DNA of 20,405 nucleotides from Clostridium sp. (GTDB lineage Bacteria > Bacillota > Clostridia > Lachnospirales > Lachnospiraceae): NCBI GenBank assembly GCA_023664325.1, contig JAMPFS010000047.1, forward strand, positions 1 through 20,405, given 5' to 3'. Both the position numbers and the translations under genes were made by a program. The notes beneath the pieces were generated by a model. It was not told the DNA's origin, ran no database searches, and saw nothing but the letters and a program-made list of their open reading frames with translations. Every line of letters begins with the position of its first letter. The stretch's first letter is position 1. This document shows positions 7,612 to 13,687 of the stretch, one piece after another.

Positions 7612-9159
7612 ATGGATTGGAATGAAGCGATTGAGGATTTAGAAGCCCGGAGGAATCAGGCAAGGCTTGGCGGTGGAGAAGCAGCAATTGAGAAACAGCA
7701 CGAAAAAGGCAAATTGACAGCAAGGCAACGTCTGGAGATTTTATTTGATGAGGGAACATTTGTAGAGATTAATGATTTGGCAGAATCCCGAATTGATGAT
7801 TTTGGACTGGATAAGAAGCGTATCCCGGGGGATGGAGTTGTCACCGGATATGGTAAGGTGAATGGCAGAACGGTATTTGCATCTTCCGAAGATTTTACGG
7901 TTATCGGGGGAAGTCTTGGGGAATATCATTCAAGAAAGATTGTACATTTGCAGGATATGGCAATTCGGATGAAATGCCCGATTGTAACGATCAATGATAG
8001 TGGTGGAGCCAGAATTGAGGAGGGTATTGATTCGTTAAGCGGATATTCCGGAATTTTTGAGAGAAATACAATTGCATCCGGTGTGATTCCACAGATTGCG
8101 GTTATTTTGGGACCATGCTCCGGCGGAGCCTGTTATTCGCCTGCCATTTGTGATTTTATCTTTGTGGTAGAGGAAATTAGTAAAATGTTTATTACGGGGC
8201 CGCAGGTCGTTAAGACGGTGATTGGGGAGGAGCTTACGCCGGAAGAGTTAGGCGGCGCTATGACACACGCTGCTAAGTCGGGTGTGGCGCATTTTTTGTA
8301 TAAGAGTGAAAAGAACTGCTTAGGCGGCGTACGGGAATTGCTTTCTTATCTGCCGGATAATAACCAGTCACCGCTTCCGGTGAAAGAGGGAAGCAGGACA
8401 GTGGATAAATGTAAGGCGTTAAGAAATATTGTTCCTGACAACAAGAAAAAGAGCTATGATGTGCATGAGGTCATTAATGCCATGATTGACAGGGAGAGTT
8501 TTTTCGAGGTTCAGAAGAACTGGGCAAAAAACGCAGTCGTTGGGTTTGGACGGATGGAAGGCAATACGGTAGGATTTGTCTGCAATCAGGCAAATTTCAA
8601 AGGCGGTTCTTTAGATATTGATGCATCTGACAAGATGGCGAGATTTATCCGTTTTTGTGACTGTTTTAATATTCCGTTGGTATCGCTGATTGATGTTCCG
8701 GCATTTTTGCCGGGTTCTGAGCAGGAGCATAACGGTATTATTCGTCATGGCGCAAAAATTTTGTATGCATACTCAGAGGCAACCGTTCCGAAAATTTCAC
8801 TTATTATGCGTAAAGCATACGGAGGCGCATATATTGCCATGAATTCTAAACATATGGGCGCAGATATTGTATATGCCTGGCCGATTGCAGAAATTGCAGT
8901 TATGGGTGCAGAAGGCGCGGTTAATATTATCGGACGCCGGCAGATTCAGGCGGCGGAGGATCCGGCGGCAAAGCGCGCAGAGATGATTGAAGAATATGAA
9001 GCAAAATTTTTAAATCCTTATATCGCAGCAAAACGCGGCTTTGTGGATGAGGTAATCCGTCCGGATGAAACGAGAGCAAAGATTATGTCTGCTTTAGACA
9101 TTTTAAAGACAAAGAATGTAACAAGACCATACAAGAAACATGGAAATATTCCATTATAA
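7612..9159 (+). CDS. Biotin-dependent acyl-CoA carboxyltransferase (propionyl-/methylmalonyl-CoA type)
   Basis: The 515-residue protein is a full-length carboxyltransferase fusing the N and C crotonase-like halves, which moves carboxyl between carboxybiotin and an acyl-CoA. Visible marks are the N-terminal KGKLTARQRLEILFDEGTF, the oxyanion-hole regions NDSGGARIEEG and GPCSGGACYSPA in the N half, KAYGGAYIAM and GAEGAVNII in the C half, and the typical C-terminus KKHGNIPL. AGGAGG lies eight bases before the ATG. The family covers propionyl-CoA carboxylase beta, methylmalonyl-CoA decarboxylase alpha and glutaconyl-CoA decarboxylase relatives; sequence alone does not choose. Neither a biotin carrier nor a biotin carboxylase nor a sodium-pump subunit is adjacent, so its partners must be encoded elsewhere. 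Confidence 0.9.
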   Translation: MDWNEAIEDLEARRNQARLGGGEAAIEKQHEKGKLTARQRLEILFDEGTFVEINDLAESRIDDFGLDKKRIPGDGVVTGYGKVNGRTVFASSEDFTVIGGSLGEYHSRKIVHLQDMAIRMKCPIVTINDSGGARIEEGIDSLSGYSGIFERNTIASGVIPQIAVILGPCSGGACYSPAICDFIFVVEEISKMFITGPQVVKTVIGEELTPEELGGAMTHAAKSGVAHFLYKSEKNCLGGVRELLSYLPDNNQSPLPVKEGSRTVDKCKALRNIVPDNKKKSYDVHEVINAMIDRESFFEVQKNWAKNAVVGFGRMEGNTVGFVCNQANFKGGSLDIDASDKMARFIRFCDCFNIPLVSLIDVPAFLPGSEQEHNGIIRHGAKILYAYSEATVPKISLIMRKAYGGAYIAMNSKHMGADIVYAWPIAEIAVMGAEGAVNIIGRRQIQAAEDPAAKRAEMIEEYEAKFLNPYIAAKRGFVDEVIRPDETRAKIMSALDILKTKNVTRPYKKHGNIPL

Positions 9160-9186
9160 GAAGGTTTATCAAAAAAGGAGATTAAA

Positions 9187-10221
9187 ATGAGTGACAAACA
9201 AACCAAAGGGTTGATTCTTGCCGCTGTAATTTTTGTGGTGGTGGGAGTCATTAGTGTAATGACAAATGCGGTATCTTCAAAAATATCGGCAAGTGAAGAA
9301 ACTGCCGCCAAATCCGGTTTGAACAGTTTTATGGAGGAATTATATGGCAAATCAATGGAACTGGCAGATATGCCGATGGATAAGGATTTTATTGCGGTAG
9401 TATCCGTGGAGGGAACGATTCAGGCAAATTCCGATTCCGGAAGCATTTATGGAACAACGATAGGCTATGACCATAATTTGCTGATGGAGTATGTAGATAA
9501 GCTGATTGATAATGAACACAATAAAGGCATGATTTTGCGGATGGATACACCGGGTGGAACGGTGTATGAGGCAGATGAACTTTATCTGAAGATTAAGCAG
9601 TACAAGGAAAAAACGGGACGTCCAATTTGGGTATATATGGAGAGCTATTGCTGCTCCGGCGGTGTTTACATTGCATCTGCCGCAGATGAGCAGTATGCAA
9701 ACCGCATTACGACAACAGGTTCCATTGGTGTGATTATGTCCAATTATGATATGAGCGGACTGTATGAAAAACTGGGCATCAAAGAGGTGAATATTGTCTC
9801 GGCAAAGAATAAGGATATGGGCAGTGCCGGAAAGGAAATGACGAAGGAACAGCTTGCGATTTATCAATCGGTCGTGGATGAGTATTACGAGCGGTTTGTG
9901 GAAATTGTGGCAGAAGGCCGCAGCATGACAATTGATGAGGTTAAGAAGTTAGCGGATGGTCGTATTTACACTGCAACACAGGCGGTGGACAACGGTTTGA
10001 TTGATGGCATCAAAACTTCTGAGGAGTTTGATGACTATGTCAGGGAAAAGAGTGGAGTTTCCTTCTTTTATGAGCCACAGAGTACAAATGGATATCTGGC
10101 AGGTATCTTTGGATCGCTGGCAGGCGCGAAAGAGAAGTCAGAGGCAGAGGTATTGGTTGATTTGATGAACAATTTAGGAAGCGGGGTGCCGATGTATTAT
10201 GCAGAACCAGTTGGAGAGTAA
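9187..10221 (+). CDS. sppA: Signal peptide peptidase SppA-type serine protease (family S49)
   Basis: This 344-residue protein is anchored by one N-terminal membrane segment (about residues 8-27) and faces the outside. SppA enzymes cut left-over signal peptides and other membrane peptides with a Ser-Lys dyad. The likely nucleophile is Ser157 in SYCCSGGVYIAS, and the likely general base is Lys209 in AKNKDMGS, at the spacing seen in Bacillus-type SppA. VEGTIQANSDSG and LRMDTPGGTVYEADEL are also typical. An AAAGGAG site precedes the ATG. It sits 27 bases after the carboxyltransferase gene and its end overlaps the RDD gene by 23 bases, so these three are probably co-transcribed. Confidence 0.92.
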   Translation: MSDKQTKGLILAAVIFVVVGVISVMTNAVSSKISASEETAAKSGLNSFMEELYGKSMELADMPMDKDFIAVVSVEGTIQANSDSGSIYGTTIGYDHNLLMEYVDKLIDNEHNKGMILRMDTPGGTVYEADELYLKIKQYKEKTGRPIWVYMESYCCSGGVYIASAADEQYANRITTTGSIGVIMSNYDMSGLYEKLGIKEVNIVSAKNKDMGSAGKEMTKEQLAIYQSVVDEYYERFVEIVAEGRSMTIDEVKKLADGRIYTATQAVDNGLIDGIKTSEEFDDYVREKSGVSFFYEPQSTNGYLAGIFGSLAGAKEKSEAEVLVDLMNNLGSGVPMYYAEPVGE

Positions 10222-10894
10222 AGCGTATGCGGGATTCTTTGTGCGGTTCGTTGCGTATGGTATTGATATGCTGATTGCATCTATTGTGGTGGGAATGGTA
10301 AAAATACCGTTTTCAATCGCAGCATCCGGCGGCGTGAATTTCCTGAAGAGTAATTTTATATTTGAGTATTCCGTTTTGGATGTATTGGGGTATGTGGGTA
10401 TTGCAGCGTACTTTGTGCTGCTGACCTATTTTGCGCATACAACCATAGGAAAAATGCTATTTCATCTCGAAGTGACATGTGAGGAAAAATGGACGTTTAT
10501 AAACATCCTGTACCGTGAGACGGTGGGGCGTTTTTTGTCGTCGCTGCTTGATATCGGCTATCTTGCGGTGATTGTTCAGAAAGAAAAACAGGGGTTCCAT
10601 GATATGCTTTGTGATACCCATGTGGTGTATAAAAATATGTTTAGACGAGAGAAGGAAACAGCATTTAAGGATGTATCCCCAAAGCCGGAAGAGACATTCC
10701 GGCAGGAAGAACAAGCCGAGGCAGGAACGAAACAGCCTGTAGAACAGCAGAATTTGCAGCCTGCGTCGGAACAGGGAGAGGAACAGAAATGGACTTATTA
10801 TCAGTCTAAGCAGGAATCGCAGCAGGAGATGGTATCTGCATTTGAGCTGACGGAAAGCAATCCTGTAGAGACAGAACCGGAAAATATTGAATAG
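10199..10894 (+). CDS. RDD family membrane protein with a Gln/Glu-rich tail
   Basis: The 231-residue protein has an RDD domain at about residues 9-150: AGFFVRFVAYGIDMLIA contains the Arg and Asp pattern that names the family, and three membrane segments follow with TTIGKMLFHLEV between segments 2 and 3. From about residue 155 the protein is a low-complexity Gln/Glu-rich cytoplasmic tail without recognisable domain. The function of RDD proteins is mostly unknown; some are proposed ion transporters. The ATG lies inside the end of the sppA gene, a 23-base overlap that suggests coupling. A strong terminator begins seven bases after the stop. Confidence 0.85.
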   Translation: MQNQLESKAYAGFFVRFVAYGIDMLIASIVVGMVKIPFSIAASGGVNFLKSNFIFEYSVLDVLGYVGIAAYFVLLTYFAHTTIGKMLFHLEVTCEEKWTFINILYRETVGRFLSSLLDIGYLAVIVQKEKQGFHDMLCDTHVVYKNMFRREKETAFKDVSPKPEETFRQEEQAEAGTKQPVEQQNLQPASEQGEEQKWTYYQSKQESQQEMVSAFELTESNPVETEPENIE

Positions 10895-10900
10895 AATTTG

Positions 10901-10945
10901 AAATGCCGTCAATCCTATAATAAAAAAGGATTGGGGGCATTTTTT
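10901..10945 (+). terminator. Rho-independent terminator closing the carboxyltransferase-sppA-RDD run
   Basis: AAATGCC and CAATCCT on the left pair with AGGATTG and GGCATTT on the right, with a 2x2 internal loop and a ten-base A-rich loop, followed directly by a T run. The right arm also holds the only plausible ribosome binding bases of the next gene (GGGGG, 10933-10937), so termination and start of the next gene are physically interlocked. Confidence 0.85.
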
Positions 10946-11704
10946 GTGACCAGAAAAGTAAAAATCAGCTTTTTAATTTTGGTTTGGAGCATCGTTGCAA
11001 TGCAGATTTTTGTAAATTATCAACAGAGCAGACAGAAGCAGGAACAGACAGTAACTGCATTTTCTGTAGTAGAAAATGATGTGGTAGAAGAAATGATAAC
11101 GGGGTACGGTTATTTTGGAAGGATGGAGCTTTCAGATGATACAAAGGAGCAAATGCTTAAAAATCTTGCTGATAAACTGGGGCTTTCGGCGCCTTATGAC
11201 ATACAATCTTCCACCGGGGAAAGTTATGAAAGGCTCGAGCTAATACACAGAATCGGAAGGACGGAAGTGGCGTTACAGCTTGTGAGCATGGGAGATGCAT
11301 CGGAGGACGGAAAGGCAGAAGCAGAGCAGTATATTTTAATCCGTATTAATACAAGGGATTCCGTGAAGCAGGGAAAAGAATATTATGATATGGTAAAACG
11401 GATTTATGAGGAGATTGGCATAAGAGGAACCGTAAATTTTGAGGTCATGATGGAACAGGCGGGGGATTTGTTGGTAAGCGCAGGGGAAGCAGCCGACCGG
11501 CTGTTTGACGTGCTGAATGCCTCAGTGGTGGAGACGATACAAGAGGATGGAATCTATACAGTATATGGGTATCGGAGGGAGGAGTCATCCTATCTGATGC
11601 ATAAGGGAGAGAAAACAAATGTGCAGCTTGTAATGACCTATGATGAGGAAAACGATAAAACATATATAAAGATCGGAATCCCGATGGTAAATTCCTCTTA
11701 TTAA
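10946..11704 (+). CDS. YwmB-like secreted/membrane-anchored protein
   Basis: I read the start as the GTG at 10946, giving about 252 residues that begin MTRKVKISFLILVWSIVAM, a signal anchor. The open frame extends further upstream, but only through the terminator hairpin. The rest resembles the YwmB family (also labelled TATA-box binding, DUF1779) of Firmicutes: a mixed alpha/beta domain with GYFGRMELSDD early, and a C-terminal YTVYGYRRE ... KTYIKIGIPMVNSSY block typical of the family. Its role is not well established; the family is common near cell-wall and sporulation genes. Assignment is by overall resemblance. Confidence 0.7.
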   Translation: MTRKVKISFLILVWSIVAMQIFVNYQQSRQKQEQTVTAFSVVENDVVEEMITGYGYFGRMELSDDTKEQMLKNLADKLGLSAPYDIQSSTGESYERLELIHRIGRTEVALQLVSMGDASEDGKAEAEQYILIRINTRDSVKQGKEYYDMVKRIYEEIGIRGTVNFEVMMEQAGDLLVSAGEAADRLFDVLNASVVETIQEDGIYTVYGYRREESSYLMHKGEKTNVQLVMTYDEENDKTYIKIGIPMVNSSY

Positions 11705-11849
11705 AGGAAATACAATTAAATAAAAAATACAGGAAAATGAATGACTGTTTGCCATAATCTGTCAAGGTGTAGTGATATTCTGGATTTAGAACGGTACCGG
11801 ACATGGAACATGTAGTGCAGACCGATAAAGAAAGGATATGGTGAGTATT

Positions 11850-11975
11850 ATGGAGAAAGCAAGACAGATTAGAAAGGTGACACAGATGATTGGAGATGTA
11901 TGTATCTATGCAATCAGTTTTATTTCTGCAGCCGTATTTATTGTGGAGATTTTGAATTGGATGATGACGGTATAA
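11850..11975 (+). CDS. Small single-span membrane peptide, 41 residues
   Basis: ATG at 11850 opens a 41-codon frame starting MEKARQIRKVTQMIGDVC, with one hydrophobic span (about residues 17-38, IYAISFISAAVFIVEIL) and a short tail ending MMTV. GGTGAG sits four to five bases upstream and AAAGGA a little further. The stop is two bases before the A-tract of a long terminator hairpin, which is the placement expected for a real gene. The 145 bases before it (11705-11849) contain no other frame I would defend. Family unknown. Confidence 0.55.
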   Translation: MEKARQIRKVTQMIGDVCIYAISFISAAVFIVEILNWMMTV

Positions 11976-11977
11976 GC

Positions 11978-12042
11978 AAAAAACAGGCAATTCGCAATTG
12001 CGTAGGCACGGGGTGCGCACAATTGCGGATTGCCTGTTTTTT
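11978..12042. terminator. Long bidirectional terminator between convergent genes
   Basis: Arms 11978-12000 and 12020-12042 are 23 bases long and pair at all but one position, which is a G-T wobble. The structure is flanked by A's on the left and T's on the right, so it can terminate both the 41-residue gene (+) and the phosphoribosyltransferase-like gene (-). The loop itself holds GCAC-GGG-GTGC. The inner part (11994-12027) is a copy of a palindromic module found again, inverted, at 12931-12963. Confidence 0.85.
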
Positions 12043-12109
12043 ATATATAACGAGGGTTTACAAATCAAAAGTTTTACATTTGCCTGCTGCGGCAACACAC
12101 AATAGTATT

Positions 12110-12757
12110 TTATAGTTTGGAATATCCGTAGCTGTTTACAATGGCTTCGATTTTTTTGCCTGCCTGACAGAACGGACATGCATTGTGTGGATAGGTACTA
12201 TATTGCGGGATATCATCAATATGGAATAAGGTATGTATCTTCTGTCCGGCAATCTCCTCATTTGCAGAGAAAATTGCAGAGATACCGGCTACGATGCCGC
12301 CATAGTAGGATACACATTCCAAGCTTCTCTCAATGGTACGTCCTGTTGTGGCAGATGCTAACAGGAATAAGATATGTCTTCCTTTGATCATCGGTTGAAG
12401 GTTATCACGAAAAACCATCTGTCCGACAGAGTTAAACTCCGGCGTAACGATATACATAGCCTTGTGCTGATTCATTGACATGATGCCGGAATGGGTAAGT
12501 TCTTCTGCAAGGTAAGAGCCAATTACCTCTGTTCCGTCCATACATACAATTGTATCAATAACGGTTGATGCCAGGTATTCGTTTGCAATGGATTTTGCAG
12601 CAGCCCTTGCCATACTCTGGCGGGCTTTTAGAACGGACATATCAATATAATGTGTGATATGGGAGTGATTGGTTGCAAAGTGTCCGGGAATTACGTCAAT
12701 GCTTATCAGATTGTTGTATTTTGAGTAGATTTTCGCAGTTTGATGCTTAAACGTCAT
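12110..12757 (-). CDS. Phosphoribosyltransferase-like protein with an altered PRPP loop
   Basis: The 215-residue protein resembles the group often labelled orotate phosphoribosyltransferase in Lachnospiraceae. IDTIVCMDGTEVIGSYLAEEL (about 67-87) and the loop ILFLLASATTGRTIE (129-143) followed by YYGGIVAGISAIF match the fold. In the usual PRPP-binding loop two acidic residues precede TTG; here they are Ala-Ser (residues 134-136 read ASA), so normal PRPP handling is doubtful. A CPFC pair (Cys194, Cys197) near the C-terminus is unexplained. AAAGGAGG lies six bases before the ATG. No pyrimidine genes are near. It has a long, structured 5' region (12758-13093). Family sure at fold level; substrate uncertain. 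Confidence 0.75.
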   Translation of the reverse strand: MTFKHQTAKIYSKYNNLISIDVIPGHFATNHSHITHYIDMSVLKARQSMARAAAKSIANEYLASTVIDTIVCMDGTEVIGSYLAEELTHSGIMSMNQHKAMYIVTPEFNSVGQMVFRDNLQPMIKGRHILFLLASATTGRTIERSLECVSYYGGIVAGISAIFSANEEIAGQKIHTLFHIDDIPQYSTYPHNACPFCQAGKKIEAIVNSYGYSKL

Positions 12758-12781
12758 AGGAAGCCTCCTTTATAATTTATT

Positions 12782-12848
12782 TTAGCCATGAGCAAAACTC
12801 GCTATTTCCAAAACCCAGTTGTGAAAAAAGAGTTTTGCTCGTGACTAA
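12782..12848. repeat. Palindromic repeat family, copy A
   Basis: Arms 12782-12800 and 12830-12848 pair over 19 positions with one mismatch and one wobble. The core of each arm is GAGCAAAACTC/GAGTTTTGCTC. The 29-base loop contains ATTTCCAAAAC and AGTTGT, which recur in copies B (13394-13435) and C (20152-20210). It lies between the phosphoribosyltransferase start and the third leader-like hairpin. Confidence 0.65.
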
Positions 12849-12856
12849 TTTATTCT

Positions 12857-12908
12857 GCAAGCAGCTATGATAGCTGTTTGTTTGTAAACAGCCATCATAG
12901 CTGTTTGC
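12857..12908 (-). repeat. Third hairpin related to the leader family
   Basis: On the minus strand GCAAACAGCTATGAT pairs with ATCATAGCTGCTTGC with one mismatch, extended by GCTGTTT/AACAGC around a short loop. Preceding sequence TATATATCACTCCAACAGGC parallels the promoter-proximal TATAATAATTCCAGCAAGC of copies 1 and 2, so this may be a diverged tandem copy. It lacks the GGACGATAGTCC palindrome downstream. Confidence 0.5.
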
Positions 12909-12930
12909 CTGTTGGAGTGATATATAATCT

Positions 12931-12963
12931 GCAATTGCTCGCACTCCGTGCTTGCGCAATTGC
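12931..12963 (-). repeat. GCAATTG/GCAC palindromic module, inverted copy
   Basis: GCAATTG ... GCAC-TCC-GTGC ... CGCAATTGC forms a nested palindrome. Read on the minus strand it matches the inner part of the bidirectional terminator (11994-12027), with the stems kept and only spacer bases changed. The two copies face each other on either side of the phosphoribosyltransferase gene. Confidence 0.6.
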
Positions 12964-12983
12964 CCAACAACCATTCGCTTTCC

Positions 12984-13077
12984 GGACTATCGTCCTACAA
13001 GCTCATGTTTGTTTATCCAGCAAATAAACAGTTATCTTTGTCTGCAAGCAGCCACGATAACTGTTTGCTTGCTGGAA
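12984..13077 (-). ncRNA. Structured 5' leader, copy 2
   Basis: On the minus strand CCAGCAA (13075-13069) pairs with TTGCTGG (13023-13017), and AAACAGTTATC (13066-13056) pairs perfectly with GATAACTGTTT (13036-13026). The 21-base linker differs from copy 1 at only two positions, and GGACGATAGTCC follows (12995-12984). It points toward the phosphoribosyltransferase-like gene about 230 bases downstream. Middle-stem base pairs differ from copy 1 while pairing is kept, which supports a conserved structure. Function unknown. Confidence 0.55.
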
Positions 13078-13087
13078 TTATTATCTT

Positions 13088-13116
13088 ATTATATCGTGTT
13101 TGGGGGGGTAATGCAA
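13088..13116 (-). promoter_or_regulatory. Predicted promoter of leader copy 2 and the phosphoribosyltransferase gene
   Basis: Minus strand TTGCAT (-35, 13116-13111) and TATAAT (-10, 13093-13088) are separated by exactly 17 bases. The spacer contains a run of seven C's (G's on the plus strand, 13102-13108). A second -10-like GATAAT lies just downstream, immediately before the leader hairpin, at the place where copy 1 has its only -10. Confidence 0.55.
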
Positions 13117-13182
13117 GTTATTATCGTGATTTGCCTCTAAACAGGACTAGTATTTTGCGGGAAAAACAAAATCGAAAGCCAG

Positions 13183-13228
13183 AATATTACAAAAATGTTA
13201 AAAATATTACAAAATACGAGTCGTATTT
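13183..13228. promoter_or_regulatory. Operator-like direct repeats and dyad upstream of the hydrolase promoter
   Basis: AATATTACAAAA occurs at 13183-13194 and 13203-13214, start to start exactly 20 bases, about two helical turns. It runs into the perfect 17-base dyad AAATACGA-G-TCGTATTT (13212-13228). TTACAAA also recurs downstream of the promoter at 13324 and 13335 and inverted at 13376. The cluster looks like binding sites for one or more regulators; the protein is unknown. The rest of 13117-13293 shows no gene. Confidence 0.45.
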
Positions 13229-13293
13229 CGGAATGAACTGTCGAAAAGTTTACATAACGTACTGGAAATAGTTGACATAACAGAAAAAAGGGG

Positions 13294-13321
13294 TTGACAA
13301 AGTGAAACATTATGCTATAAT
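13294..13321 (+). promoter_or_regulatory. Strong predicted promoter for the SleB-like hydrolase
   Basis: A consensus TTGACA (13294-13299), a 16-base spacer and TATAAT (13316-13321) with the extended TGC make this the best housekeeping-type promoter in the window. The transcript would start near 13328 and carry about 360 bases of untranslated leader, including the 13334-13383 hairpin and the large palindrome, before the hydrolase start. Confidence 0.7.
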
Positions 13322-13333
13322 TGTTACAAAACT

Positions 13334-13383
13334 GTTACAAAGCGATTTCAAAATAATTGCAAATATAAGATACGCTTTGTAAC
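13334..13383 (+). repeat. Hairpin at the start of the hydrolase leader
   Basis: GTTACAAAGCG (13334-13344) pairs perfectly with CGCTTTGTAAC (13373-13383), eleven base pairs with a 28-base loop. It begins within about ten bases of the predicted transcription start. No T-tract follows, so it is more likely a 5' stabilising or regulatory hairpin, or an operator, than a terminator. Confidence 0.5.
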
Positions 13384-13389
13384 AAGTAT

Positions 13390-13652
13390 TAGACAATTGC
13401 AAAACTTTCGATTTCCAAAATCCAGTTGTGCAAAGTAGATAATATCATAAACAAGGTGCTTTGGAGCCGCCAGTGTTTAGCGATGCCTGAATACTTAGCG
13501 AAGCTTTGCTGAGCTTAGTAGAAAGGTATGCTTTAGCTGGTTTTTTCGAGCTTAACACTGTTGCGAGCGACAAGTAGCGCAAGCATACCTGTGTTGATAT
13601 TATCTATTTTGTACAACGGAAGTTCGCAAAAACAAAGTTTCGCAATTGCCTA
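13390..13652. repeat. 263-bp imperfect palindrome with structured core (contains repeat copy B)
   Basis: The two ends are inverted copies over about 58 bases: CAATTGC (13394-13400) with GCAATTG (13642-13648), then GTTGT-CAAA segments, ending in a perfect 12-base inner stem TAGATAATATCA (13436-13447) with TGATATTATCTA (13595-13606). The core 13448-13594 has its own helices: TACTTAGC/GCTTAGTA (13492-13499 with 13513-13520), AGGTATGCTT/AAGCATACCT (13524-13533 with 13581-13590) and CAGTGTT/AACACTG (13471-13477 with 13554-13560). The left arm matches the palindrome family of copies A and C. No protein frame is credible. It resembles a miniature inverted-repeat element or a large structured RNA; which is undecided. 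Confidence 0.65.
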
Positions 13653-13687
13653 GATAAATATGAAAAGGAGTGCAGACCGAAAGAATT

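Noticed and set aside
11445..12179. A 244-codon minus-strand frame spanning the YwmB-like gene end and the bidirectional terminator
   Set aside because: It runs through a clear terminator hairpin and overlaps two better-supported genes; no family resemblance.
12850..13090. A CRISPR array, because of repeated ACAGCTAT-type words
   Set aside because: The words form inverted, not regularly spaced direct repeats, and there are no unique spacers or cas genes.
12948..13271. A 107-codon plus-strand frame in the repeat-rich region
   Set aside because: It crosses leader copy 2, a promoter and an operator-like dyad, and has no ribosome binding site; it is best explained as chance.
13390..13652. A complete insertion sequence
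   Set aside because: There is no transposase frame between the inverted ends and no clear target duplication; at most it is a non-autonomous element.
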